Shown here: piece after piece, positions 34,750 through 44,256 of the stretch
Layout: the number at the start of each line of letters is the position of its first letter
Numbering within the stretch: the stretch's first letter is position 1
Origin: CALOAD01 sp942491415
Lineage (GTDB): Bacteria; Cyanobacteriota; Vampirovibrionia; Gastranaerophilales; CALOAD01
Reading direction: 5' to 3'
DNA length: 64,000 nucleotides
Assembly (NCBI GenBank): GCA_942491415.1
Contig: CALOAD010000014.1
Location: 434,001-498,000, forward strand
Made by a program: the position numbers and the translations under genes
Notes under the pieces: generated by a model
Databases searched by the model: none
What the model saw: only the letters and a program-made list of their open reading frames with translations
What the model was told of the DNA's origin: nothing

Positions 34750-36489
34750 CTAAAACAGTTTTGATGAAATACTAAAGTGCAATCTTGCATCTTGTTGACC
34801 CGCATATCTTTTCTTTCCAAGAGGAACTCCAACATCAAGATTAGCAATCAAATATTTTGTCATATTACATCTTAGACCTACACCAACACCTTGCAGAAAG
34901 TTTGTAAAACTAGTTTTTTGCCCTTGATAGTTTAATTTAGCCATGCCGAAATCATAAAACGCTGCTGCGTGAATTCTATCTTTTAACGGAAGCTTGAACG
35001 ATTTATCCTTCCAATATCGGACGTTAACATCTTTCAAATATGGAACTGCATGTCTTGCTTCCAGACTAAAGCTATAACCTGTATCACCTAGCAATACACC
35101 TTCGTCAAATCCTCTTACTGTATATGCTCCGCCTAATTGCATTTGCTCAGAACCATATAGAGCACTATTAGAGAATTGGAACGAGCTTCTGGCAATTGCT
35201 AAGAAATCAGCAGGTAAAATATGTACCCTTGTTAAATTACCGTTTAACTTAAAAAACTGACCATCTGCATTTGAATTCGTGCCTGTTCTCTGAGCACCCA
35301 TTATTGGTAATCCAAAACTAGTTTGTACTCTACCAATCCAACGCCCTAAAAAGTCGTTTTCTATTGCTGTAATACCAGTTCTAAGAGCCCTTGTTTGGTA
35401 GTTATTCAAAACATTATTATTTATAGCTGTTGTATCAGAATCTCTAAAATCAAAACTCGCATCACCTATAACATTAAATCTGTCATTATTGAATAACGGT
35501 TTTTGAATCCCTAGTTTGTAAAAATGAGAAGTACCTTCAATCTGAGCAGGTTTGTATATTCCACCAAGTTCAACACCGGAATAAGAATAGCCTGCTATAA
35601 GTCGAGTTCCATTCTCTCCAACAGGAAGTGAATAATTAGTCCCAACACCAGTTGTGCCATCGGCTAAAGTCACGTTAACACCTAATTCATCACCATATCC
35701 TGTTATGTTGTAATCAGTAATGCCAATTCCTGCTTGTTGAATACCGATAAGATCACGCCCTTGGTTGCCCCAGCTTGCATTTAATCCAAGTGGCACTCTG
35801 TCTTCAACATCAAGAACAATATCTGTAGTTCCTACAGCTTCTCCTTTATCAAGAAACACTTTTCCATTTAAGTATGATTGACCATTGATTTCAATCATTG
35901 ATTTTTTTAAATTATTTACGTTAAAAACTTCATCTTGTTTAAGCCCGTTTCCTCTAAATACAACGTTTTTAAAGTACTTATCTTTTGCCCATTTATTACC
36001 TTTGACTTCAACATTGCCAAGTTTACCTTCAAGAACTTTTATTTTTAAAATCCCATTTACAACCTCTTGAGGTGGTAAAAAAGCTATAGATGTAATATAG
36101 CCTTTGCTCTTATATGCATTGGTTACTTTTAAGGCTAATTTTAAAATGTCCTCGTATGCAACTTCCTGTCCTAACAAATCGTATGAATACACTTTAAGTT
36201 CTTCATCTGTAAATATGGTATTACCTTCAAAATCGACATCTTTAAGGACGAATTGAAGCTTCTTAACTGCGCCTGTTTGAGTTTTTTGCTTATCAACAAG
36301 AGGACTTATGTTTAAATTATTCTTAGGAGCAACAAGCTTATTTTTGTTTCGCTCATATCTTTCTTTATTTATCTGAAAATTACCCACAGTACCAGCTTCA
36401 ACGTTAGTAGGGGGTGTTTGTGCATATGATGTGCCTATTGCAAAAGAATATGCAAGCGCTACACATAAAAAACCTGTTTTTAATCTCAT
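34750..36489 (-). CDS. TpsB outer membrane transporter (ShlB/FhaC/HecB type)
   Basis: A 579-residue protein with a signal peptide (residues 1-23, ending GTSYA). Two POTRA domains follow (about 65-220; FVLKDVDFEGNTIFTDEEL and GKLGNVEVKGNKWAKDKYF). The C-terminal 16-strand barrel includes the YTVRGFDEGVLLGDTGYSFSLEARH motif near 455-480 (lid-loop VRGF). It ends with Phe as usual for outer-membrane barrels. It is 30 bases upstream of the TpsA gene in one operon, the reverse of the Bordetella order. Its presence implies an outer membrane. Confidence 0.93.
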   Translation of the reverse strand: MRLKTGFLCVALAYSFAIGTSYAQTPPTNVEAGTVGNFQINKERYERNKNKLVAPKNNLNISPLVDKQKTQTGAVKKLQFVLKDVDFEGNTIFTDEELKVYSYDLLGQEVAYEDILKLALKVTNAYKSKGYITSIAFLPPQEVVNGILKIKVLEGKLGNVEVKGNKWAKDKYFKNVVFRGNGLKQDEVFNVNNLKKSMIEINGQSYLNGKVFLDKGEAVGTTDIVLDVEDRVPLGLNASWGNQGRDLIGIQQAGIGITDYNITGYGDELGVNVTLADGTTGVGTNYSLPVGENGTRLIAGYSYSGVELGGIYKPAQIEGTSHFYKLGIQKPLFNNDRFNVIGDASFDFRDSDTTAINNNVLNNYQTRALRTGITAIENDFLGRWIGRVQTSFGLPIMGAQRTGTNSNADGQFFKLNGNLTRVHILPADFLAIARSSFQFSNSALYGSEQMQLGGAYTVRGFDEGVLLGDTGYSFSLEARHAVPYLKDVNVRYWKDKSFKLPLKDRIHAAAFYDFGMAKLNYQGQKTSFTNFLQGVGVGLRCNMTKYLIANLDVGVPLGKKRYAGQQDARLHFSISSKLF

Positions 36490-36837
36490 TTAATTTTCCT
36501 CAAATGTTAAAATTGCCAATTAGAAAATTATACGCTTATAACACCTGACATGCAATAAACAAAGGTATTTATAGATAATATGAAAGCGGACAATAAAGCC
36601 TTTTAAGTAGATCGATTGGCATAAACTTTTTACACCAATAATTCTTCCAGTTAGTACTTTAATTTATTCAAAATTATTATATTTATTTTATTTAAATTGA
36701 ATCATATTCCGTTTGGAGAACTTTTATATTCATTTTATTTAAATGTTGCCATGTGAGGTTAAAATGCAACTAAAAACGAAAAAATCGACGAATAATAAAA
36801 TCGTCGAAATGATTGTTATTACTTTTTAAAAAAGAAA
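36490..36837. other. Intergenic region upstream of the secretion operon
   Basis: About 350 AT-rich bases between the TpsB gene and tRNA-Arg, both on the minus strand. It must hold the promoter of the secretion pair, but no clear consensus is visible. The terminator of the tRNA lies at its right end. No open frame with a ribosome site was found. Confidence 0.4.
36779..36807 (-). terminator. Terminator behind tRNA-Arg
   Basis: TCGACGA (36785-36791) and TCGTCGA (36801-36807) form a 7-bp stem; on the minus strand it is followed by TTTTTTCGTTTT. It lies about 30 bases downstream of the tRNA 3' end. Confidence 0.75.
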
Positions 36838-36911
<74 letters not shown>

Positions 36912-37066
36912 GTATATTTATACTTTTATCATAAAAAAAGATTCTATGTGTATCATTATTATTAAAAAATTAATCTTTTTTAATATACATACTCTTTAAA
37001 AACACCCGAAAAACCACCCTTTAAGCCTTTCAACGGGTTCTATAAGCAATTATTAGATTTTAATAA

Positions 37067-37498
37067 CTAATTAGACTGTTGAATTAATTTTAAATTAATC
37101 TCATTTATCAAGTTATTGATTTCACCGGATTCATTTTGCCTAAAGCACTCTATAATTATCGAATTTGGCGCAAAACTTAATGTATAATCGGCAAGACCCA
37201 TTTTTAAACCGCTATCTTTTAAATGGTTATAAATAACTATTTCTTGGTTACAAAGCCCTCTGCTTTCAACTGCGACCCCTCTTGTTTGATGTTCTAACTC
37301 TTTTGCCCAAATTATTTTATTTTCACGGGTCATTTTTTCAATATTTTTAATAATCCTTAGTTCAACTTTTTTATGACCTTCTGATAGAAAAAAACTACTT
37401 TCAGAAAAACAGTTTTCTAAAAAACCTCGTTCTAATTCTTTTCTAGACAATTCTAAAAAGTTTTTAAAATCAACACTTTCAAATTCAAAATAAGACAT
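37067..37498 (-). CDS. Hypothetical protein
   Basis: A 143-residue soluble protein (MSYFEFESVDFKNFLELSRK start) with mixed charge, two cysteines near residues 29 and 83 and no signal peptide. No family is recognised. It has its own spacing on both sides (between tRNA-Arg and the nucleotidase gene) and no strong ribosome site, so expression is plausible but not certain. The composition is like that of the neighbouring genes. Confidence 0.55.
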   Translation of the reverse strand: MSYFEFESVDFKNFLELSRKELERGFLENCFSESSFFLSEGHKKVELRIIKNIEKMTRENKIIWAKELEHQTRGVAVESRGLCNQEIVIYNHLKDSGLKMGLADYTLSFAPNSIIIECFRQNESGEINNLINEINLKLIQQSN

Positions 37499-37647
37499 AA
37501 TAACCCCGATTTATAACAGGATTATTATAAATTTTTATAACAAAATTTTTTATTATCCAAGTGTTCTTAAAATCGGAGAATATTTAACATCAAAACACGC
37601 ACATGTGTCTAATGTTTCAACACAAATATTTATTAGCCTTGAGCCAA

Positions 37648-39165
37648 TTATTCTACGATTATTCTTCCATCGGTTTTGATATCTAAAGGTTTATTTAACG
37701 ATGCCAGATAATCAGCTGTTGCATCTACATTAGCCCAATTATATCTTTCAATTATTTCACTTTCAGGTTTCACAAGACTTGTAAACCCTTCAGTACCGCC
37801 CAATATAAAATCATTATAAACAACAACGTGTTTGTTTGCAGCACTTGGATTATTTACATTAATAGGCTTGTAACTACCGTTAGGCTGTAAAATAGAAGCT
37901 TTAGTGACTTGTCCTGCTTTTCCTATCGTATATTTAAGTCCTGATGTTTGTAATATTCCGGGTTTATTTGATGGGTCTTTTAAAGATTTAGCACCTCTAT
38001 TTAAAGCATCTATTAAATCTTTTTCTGAAATTGTGGTTTTAAATAAAGGAGTTTTAAACGGAGATAAATCATTTATATCTCTTGTGTTTACAGATCCCGG
38101 TCTGAGGCAACCTCTTATATCTCCTGAGTGATCTAAGACTATTTCAGCACCTGATTTTTGACGAACTCCATCTAGCATTACACTTGCCATTGGGTTTTCT
38201 GCTACCAAAACTTTAGCGGCTTCGTATTGAACGGTTCCCACTTTTCCAACATTTTTCGATTTACCAAGCAATTTATCCGCAAAATGCCTTACCATAGAAC
38301 TTTTGGGAAGCTCCATAGTTTTTTTAACATCATTATTTAAAGCTTTTATTTTACCGGCATTATCGAATACAACATCCAAAACACCATAATAATTGCCGTC
38401 TCTACCTGCTTGAGTAATGACAACAGGCTCTCCTGAAGGAGAATTAAAATAATTATGACCTGATTTAACACCTTTTATAAGGTTATGAGAATGTCCACCT
38501 ACAATAACATCAATACCATCTACGCTTTGAGCCACTTTTTGCTCTTTACTGAATCCAAGATGAGAAAGTAGAATGATTTTATTTACACCCTGTTTTTTTA
38601 GTTTATTCACTTCGTTTTGAAGATCTTTGATCGTTTCCGGCATGTTTGAAACTGCTATACTCGAAAGATCATTTTTCTTACTGGATCTTTTAAACAAATC
38701 TGTTGGCTGAGTGCCTACAAATCCGTATTTATGACCATTTTTTTCTATAATAGTAGATTTTGCCAGTTTATTTTGCTTCACTAACGCAGCTAAAGGACCT
38801 TTAGCAACTTTTAAATTAGTGAATAAATATTTAAAATTTGCTTCTTTAATTCTATTTCCAAGGTCAGTAAGTCCATCATCAATTTCATGGTTGCCTATAG
38901 TAGAAGCACTTAAGCCCATCATGTTTAAAACCTTAGCTACAAAACCATTTTGCTTTGGATTATCACCTAAAAAAGCATCTCCTGCTGAAAGCTTAAAAGA
39001 ATCTATTGAATGTTTATTATAAGAACTTGTAAAAATATCAGATGCTAATTTCAATCGTCCCACTTTAGAAAGCTGAGCATGAATATCATTCACATAAAAA
39101 AATGAAGCCTTTACATCACTTGAAACAGACTGTTGAGCTCTAAGATTCGGACTATTAACCTGCAT
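37648..39165 (-). CDS. 5'-nucleotidase/metallophosphatase family protein
   Basis: A 505-residue enzyme of the UshA/CpdB group. The metallophosphatase domain holds FFYVNDIHAQ (DxH, near 28), SAGDAFLGD, TIGNHEIDDG (GNHE, near 94), LLSHLGFSKEQ and VIVGGHSHNLI. The C-terminal 5'-nucleotidase domain (about 300-505) has DHSGDIRG and ends with TDGRIIVE. The family is usually periplasmic, yet no signal peptide is visible: the protein begins MQVNSPNLRAQQSVSSDVK. Export by another route or a cytoplasmic role is possible. AAGG precedes the ATG. Confidence 0.88.
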   Translation of the reverse strand: MQVNSPNLRAQQSVSSDVKASFFYVNDIHAQLSKVGRLKLASDIFTSSYNKHSIDSFKLSAGDAFLGDNPKQNGFVAKVLNMMGLSASTIGNHEIDDGLTDLGNRIKEANFKYLFTNLKVAKGPLAALVKQNKLAKSTIIEKNGHKYGFVGTQPTDLFKRSSKKNDLSSIAVSNMPETIKDLQNEVNKLKKQGVNKIILLSHLGFSKEQKVAQSVDGIDVIVGGHSHNLIKGVKSGHNYFNSPSGEPVVITQAGRDGNYYGVLDVVFDNAGKIKALNNDVKKTMELPKSSMVRHFADKLLGKSKNVGKVGTVQYEAAKVLVAENPMASVMLDGVRQKSGAEIVLDHSGDIRGCLRPGSVNTRDINDLSPFKTPLFKTTISEKDLIDALNRGAKSLKDPSNKPGILQTSGLKYTIGKAGQVTKASILQPNGSYKPINVNNPSAANKHVVVYNDFILGGTEGFTSLVKPESEIIERYNWANVDATADYLASLNKPLDIKTDGRIIVE

Positions 39166-39280
39166 AATTTAAACCTTGAAATACTTTTACTTACTTGTAT
39201 TAAGTCTCGTAAAAATATTTTTTGACAGTTTTGATACGTAGTGTTACAAAAATTTTAAATTTTTTAGTTTAAAAATCATT

Positions 39281-39880
39281 TTATGTGAATATAAACACAA
39301 CTTGTATGGTAAAAGCTTTTTCCAGTAAATCTTTTTTCTTTTTCAAAACTTTGAGGCACGGTTTAAAATGAGGGGAACCGGATTTTATCGTTATATATAA
39401 AACACGAGAAAAGTCGTCATATTTACATTGTACACTTTCAACAAGCTCCATATGAGCTCGATCAAGTCCATCTGCAACTTTTAAAAATCCGCCCAGCCTT
39501 TTCACTTGTTTTTTTTGCTTTTTCGTTTCCAGTCGAGCATAATTAACATGTTTCTCCTTGGGTAGCTTGCCTCGATGATATCTAGCTATATTTGCTATAA
39601 CTTCAATTTCTTCAGGTTTAAAACCTTCAATTCCTTCTTTTATAATAATCTCATAAGAGTGTTTATGATGCCCTTCCGCCGATATACACTGTCCTATATC
39701 ATGCAATAATGAAGCTGCTTTAAGCATATCTCGTTTTTTATCAGAATAATTATGCAAAATACCCTTTGTTTGGTTAAACAACATTGCCGCCAAAACGCTC
39801 ACATGCCGGGCATGTTCAACATCCTGATAATATTTTTCTAATAAATTATTAGCACTGCTTAACCTTTTAAGGGTTTTCAT
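39281..39880 (-). CDS. HD-domain hydrolase resembling the Ppx/GppA C-terminal domain
   Basis: A 199-residue HD-superfamily protein: EHARHVSVLAAMLF (first His), LLHDIGQCISAEGHHKHSYEII (HD pair and further ligands) and RYHRGKLPKEKH near 118. The pattern and the closing KVADGLDRAHMELV are close to the C-terminal half of exopolyphosphatase/pppGpp phosphohydrolase, but the N-terminal ASKHA part is absent. It overlaps the CheA gene by four bases (ATGA), implying co-translation with a signalling protein. A phosphohydrolase acting on a nucleotide is likely; substrate unknown. Confidence 0.75.
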   Translation of the reverse strand: MKTLKRLSSANNLLEKYYQDVEHARHVSVLAAMLFNQTKGILHNYSDKKRDMLKAASLLHDIGQCISAEGHHKHSYEIIIKEGIEGFKPEEIEVIANIARYHRGKLPKEKHVNYARLETKKQKKQVKRLGGFLKVADGLDRAHMELVESVQCKYDDFSRVLYITIKSGSPHFKPCLKVLKKKKDLLEKAFTIQVVFIFT

Positions 39881-42800
39881 TTCTTTTTCTGCCTTTGCAA
39901 TAACTCTTTTACTTTAGATATAAGTTCATTTTGGTCAAATTTTCCTTTTACAATTTGAGCATTTGCACCTACATTTTGAGCTTTTAATTTATAATCTGAT
40001 GAATCAATTGAAGAAACTAAAATAACAGGAATATTCTTAAAAGCATCATCTGTTTTAATTCTTCTAGTAAGCTCTATTCCATTAATTTCAGGCATTTCAA
40101 TATCAGAAACCACAAGATCAAATTTCTCTGCATTCAGCTTTGTCAATGCATCAAGTCCATTTACGGCTACAGCCACTTCAAAACCTGCTGTTCTAAGAAT
40201 ATTACGCTCTAAAATTCTAGTTGTCATAGAATCATCCACTACTAAAACTTTTGCTTTACCTTCAATAGTTTCTTCTTGATACGAAGAATATAAATTTTTA
40301 GACAATGGCATTGTACTTTGATTTGCTGATTTCATAAGATCATTCACATTCAAAATCAAACAAAGCTCTCCAGCCGCTAAAGTTGTAACCCCTGCAATAT
40401 TTCTCACTCTTACAAGAGGTGGTTTTAACTTTTTATGAAGGATTTCCTGTTCGCCAATCAACTTATCTATAACAATACCTATTTGAGAATCCTCATTTTG
40501 AATAACAAGAACTATCATTTTTTCATTTTCTTTAAATACTTTTTCGTCTTTAAGCTCCAAAAGCTCCGAAAGCTTATAGACAGGCACTGTCTTATTATCA
40601 ACTATTAACGTTTGTTTTCCTTCCTTAAGAAACACATCTTTAGGATGTGCCCAAAATACAGTTTTTATAACACTTGTAGGCACTGCAAATGTTTGCCCGC
40701 AAACGTCAATAAGAAAAGACTTTATAGTGGCCATCGAAACCGGCAACTGGATTGAAACCTTACAACCTTCACCCAGTTTTGATTTAATGCTAACCTTGCC
40801 ATTTAATTGATTAATCTTAGTATGAACAACATCCAAGCCAATTCCACGACCTGAAATATCCGTTACCGAATCGCCTGTTGAAAATCCGGGCCAGAATATA
40901 ATGTTCATTATCTGAGTTTCACTCATCGCATCTAATTCTGCTTGAGACAACAACTCTTTTTGTAAAACTTTCTTTTTGATTTTTTCTATATCAACACCAC
41001 GACCATCATCTATTACTTCAATCAAAACACGATTTTCAAGATGTCTTGCAGTTAAAAATATCTTACCTTGAGGATTTTTTCCATTTTTCTCACGTTCTTC
41101 AGGTGTTTCAAGCCCATGGTCTATAGCATTTCTCATTATATGAGTCAATGGTGATTTAATTTCCTCGATTATTTTTTTATCAACACTTGTTTCACTACCC
41201 GATATTACAAGTTCAATATCTTTATTTTTTGATCTTGCAATATCTCGAACCATCCGGGGAAACATATGAAAAATAGTTGCCAAAGGAAGAACTCGAACAC
41301 CTTTTATCATTTGCTCCAGCTCATTTACTATTAAATTTAAACGCGCATTATCTTCTTGAACAGTTCTATATAAAGAATTTACTCCATTCATAAATTCAGA
41401 TATTTGCCCTGAACTTTCATCAAAAAATTCTTGAAGATGTTGACCTTGAACAATTGCATTGACAGAACCAGGCTCTGTAGAGGCTTTTCTCAAGTGATTC
41501 TTAAAATGTTTCTTGGATTTATTCCACTCTCTATACCAATCTTCAGCACCTCTGTTAATTTTATCTATTTCTGCTAAATGATCTTTGATTTTAATTTTGG
41601 CAATAATAAGCTCTCCAACTTGACTTACAAGTTGGTCAAGTTTTCTGGTATCAACCCTAAGCGTCTTTATAGCTCCACTTTCAGAGGACTTTAACGATTC
41701 TTTTTGCGAAACTTCTTGCCTGGTAGCTGAACCGGGAACTAAATCAGAACGTTTAGTCTCCGAAAAACTCCTTGATTCTTTTTCATCAACAACATCAACC
41801 AAATTAGCTTGATCAGAGAGTTCCAGCATTTGTTGCAAAATAGACAAACGCTGCATTATCAAACTCGGATCCTCATCTATTGCTTTTTCAGGATCCAATA
41901 CTATATTGCTTGCTACCTGTAAACTTTGTTTTATAACCTCAAGTATTTCTTTTTCAGGCTTATTTTTCAGCTCTTTTATATTTTCTATAATTCCGCCTAT
42001 TTGTCTAAAAATAAGCTTTGCATTTTCATTTTTTGTCTCGGCAGTTATGTTATTTATTAGTTCAATAAGCTCAAAAACTACGTCATCACTATCTGATAAA
42101 AGCAAAATTTTATCATTAAAACTTTTTATACTTGATTCAAAATCATTTAAAACAATCTTTGTTGAGGCGCTAACATCCTCAACTACTTCTATCACAGCTT
42201 CCTGCTGTTTCACTTCAGTAGGCTTAAAAACCTTTTCCTCCATTTTTATAGAATCAACAAGATCTATAAAATCACAACAAAGCTCTTTAAGTTCTTCAAC
42301 TTCTACTTTAAGAAGTATTCCACTTCCTTTTATCACCGAGTCCAGTTTTGTTTTTAAATCAAAAATTTTATCTTTAATTTCAGCATTATTTATACACTGA
42401 GCAGCCACATCTATATTCACGATTAACTGATGAAAAGCAACAATTACACTTGAATCTGAAGGGTTTTTAAACAAATCTTCCACAAAAGAACTTATTTGAG
42501 GCAAAAGATCTGCAATTCCCTCATAAAAAGCTAAATCAAGCTCTGTAAACTCAATTTTTTCTTCTATTTTAATTTTTTTTATATCTTCTTTTGACTCTGA
42601 ATTTAAATCATTTTTTTCGCTCTTTTTAAGTTCATCGAGATTTTCTACTTTTTCTAAAAGCTCTAAAATATCATCAACTTCTTTGCAATGAAACTCGCCT
42701 TTTGTACTCACAGACTTCTCGATAATAGAACTTATGCAATCTACCGTTTTACACAACAAATCAACAACATCAGACGTAATAATAAAACCATCATCTTTTG

Positions 42801-43035
42801 CCATTCCTAATATATCTTCCAGCTTGTGAGCTAAAGATTGGATATCGGTTAAACCGATCATCCTTGCCGCTCCTTTTAAGCTGTGAGCATCTCGAAAAAG
42901 TTCTGTTACAGTAAATTTATCTGTTGGTTTTTTTTCCAATTTCAAAAGATTTTGGTTTAACTTTTGAATCTGCTCATCGCTCTCTTCTCTGAAGATCTTA
43001 AGTATTTCTTCTAATTCTTCTTCCAGAAAATCCAT
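39877..43035 (-). CDS. cheA: Hybrid chemotaxis histidine kinase CheA with C-terminal receiver
   Basis: A 1052-residue CheA. Hpt domain: LFRDAHSLKGAARMIG with phospho-accepting His51. A long variable region (about 130-440) follows. The dimerisation helix pair begins near TRKLDQLVSQVGELIIAKI. The ATPase has N-box HIMRNAIDHGLETPEERE and GRGVD/DISGRGIGLDVV. The CheW-like regulatory domain is at about 780-910 and a receiver at about 925-1045 (VLVVDDSMTTRILERN, SDIEMPEING, VILVSSIDS). Cyanobacterial PixL-type kinases share this layout. It lies between an MCP and an HD protein; AGAGG precedes the ATG. No cheR, cheB or free cheY is adjacent. Confidence 0.93.
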   Translation of the reverse strand: MDFLEEELEEILKIFREESDEQIQKLNQNLLKLEKKPTDKFTVTELFRDAHSLKGAARMIGLTDIQSLAHKLEDILGMAKDDGFIITSDVVDLLCKTVDCISSIIEKSVSTKGEFHCKEVDDILELLEKVENLDELKKSEKNDLNSESKEDIKKIKIEEKIEFTELDLAFYEGIADLLPQISSFVEDLFKNPSDSSVIVAFHQLIVNIDVAAQCINNAEIKDKIFDLKTKLDSVIKGSGILLKVEVEELKELCCDFIDLVDSIKMEEKVFKPTEVKQQEAVIEVVEDVSASTKIVLNDFESSIKSFNDKILLLSDSDDVVFELIELINNITAETKNENAKLIFRQIGGIIENIKELKNKPEKEILEVIKQSLQVASNIVLDPEKAIDEDPSLIMQRLSILQQMLELSDQANLVDVVDEKESRSFSETKRSDLVPGSATRQEVSQKESLKSSESGAIKTLRVDTRKLDQLVSQVGELIIAKIKIKDHLAEIDKINRGAEDWYREWNKSKKHFKNHLRKASTEPGSVNAIVQGQHLQEFFDESSGQISEFMNGVNSLYRTVQEDNARLNLIVNELEQMIKGVRVLPLATIFHMFPRMVRDIARSKNKDIELVISGSETSVDKKIIEEIKSPLTHIMRNAIDHGLETPEEREKNGKNPQGKIFLTARHLENRVLIEVIDDGRGVDIEKIKKKVLQKELLSQAELDAMSETQIMNIIFWPGFSTGDSVTDISGRGIGLDVVHTKINQLNGKVSIKSKLGEGCKVSIQLPVSMATIKSFLIDVCGQTFAVPTSVIKTVFWAHPKDVFLKEGKQTLIVDNKTVPVYKLSELLELKDEKVFKENEKMIVLVIQNEDSQIGIVIDKLIGEQEILHKKLKPPLVRVRNIAGVTTLAAGELCLILNVNDLMKSANQSTMPLSKNLYSSYQEETIEGKAKVLVVDDSMTTRILERNILRTAGFEVAVAVNGLDALTKLNAEKFDLVVSDIEMPEINGIELTRRIKTDDAFKNIPVILVSSIDSSDYKLKAQNVGANAQIVKGKFDQNELISKVKELLQRQKKK

Positions 43036-43049
43036 TTAAACCTCTTAAC

Positions 43050-44129
43050 TTAATAAATATTTGTTTCTTCAGTTTTAGACTTTCCAATGATTCTTTCTTT
43101 TAAAGATTTGGATGTACTCACAAGAGAGTGAAGTGTATCAGAACTTTGTTTTGCAACATCTATAGAGTCTAAAAGACCATCATTAACTAAACTTATTGTC
43201 TGTGTTACCGCTTTAACATGTTCTGTTTGACTACCTGCAGAATTCACTATTTTATCTACATCTAAAACGGTTTCACTTATTGTATCTCTAAGCTCATCAA
43301 TTCTTGTTGCTATGTTATGAACAAGCTCAACGCCTGATGCAATTTCTTTTGAACCTTCTTCAGTAGCCATAACAGTAGAATTTGTCGCCTGTTGTATATC
43401 GTGAATCAAAGAAATTATCTTAGAGGTCGCTTGCTTACTTTCATCTGCAAGTTTTCTAATTTCACTCGCTACAACAGCAAAACCTTTACCATGTTCACCC
43501 GCACGAGCAGCCTCTACAGCAGCATTTAAAGCCAACATATTGGTTTGTTCTGCAATATCTTCAACAACACCTATTGTGCTACCTATTTGCTGTGTATGTT
43601 CACTCAATTCAAGTATCAATTCTGCAATTATTTGAATTTTTTGCTTTAAGGTCAACATTTTTTCAATGTTAGCCTTTACAGCTTCCTGCTCTTTATTCGA
43701 TAAATCAAGAGTTTTCTGGTATTTTTCCGATACATTTTTTGCATTATCTTTTGTTAGTTTCGTAGATTCATTCAAATCATCAATAGCAATCATGGATTTC
43801 TTCAGTAATAATAAATGATCCTCAATTACCTTTTCTTGAGCTGTTATTGTACTCATAATAGTACTTGAAGCATTATTTGTTTGAATTATTGCATTATAAA
43901 TAGGATTAGATAACGTCTCTTCAAGCCACCTACCCATTATTTCAGAAACTACAATACCTACCACGGATAAGACCGCAACAATTGTCATAAAAGTTGATGC
44001 GCCTGTTATATATGCTTTTGTCGCCACCAAAAACATTGCTGTAAATAGCCCGACACAAGAAAAAACAACTTGAGTTATCCTTGTTGTAATTTTAATTTTC
44101 TTTTTTAAATTTAAATTTTCAAACATCAT
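43050..44129 (-). CDS. Methyl-accepting chemotaxis protein without a sensor domain
   Basis: A 359-residue MCP. Two transmembrane segments near the N-terminus (about 17-35 and 44-62) are separated by only about ten residues, so there is no periplasmic ligand domain. The remainder is a coiled-coil signalling domain with the hairpin tip EDIAEQTNMLALNAAVEAARAGEHGKGFAVVASEIRKLAD near 190-230. Sensing must occur in the membrane, in the cytoplasm or via a partner. It starts the operon with the hybrid CheA and diverges from a receiver-GGDEF gene. Confidence 0.92.
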   Translation of the reverse strand: MMFENLNLKKKIKITTRITQVVFSCVGLFTAMFLVATKAYITGASTFMTIVAVLSVVGIVVSEIMGRWLEETLSNPIYNAIIQTNNASSTIMSTITAQEKVIEDHLLLLKKSMIAIDDLNESTKLTKDNAKNVSEKYQKTLDLSNKEQEAVKANIEKMLTLKQKIQIIAELILELSEHTQQIGSTIGVVEDIAEQTNMLALNAAVEAARAGEHGKGFAVVASEIRKLADESKQATSKIISLIHDIQQATNSTVMATEEGSKEIASGVELVHNIATRIDELRDTISETVLDVDKIVNSAGSQTEHVKAVTQTISLVNDGLLDSIDVAKQSSDTLHSLVSTSKSLKERIIGKSKTEETNIY

Positions 44130-44256
44130 TCTATATCACCCTCGTAAGATTATTGCAGAAACTATTTTTATAGTTTTTTTACTTTTTTAAAAACAATATT
44201 CAACTATTCCTACTTTTATTCTATAATAAATGTGAGATTGAGTAAATGTTTGGACA

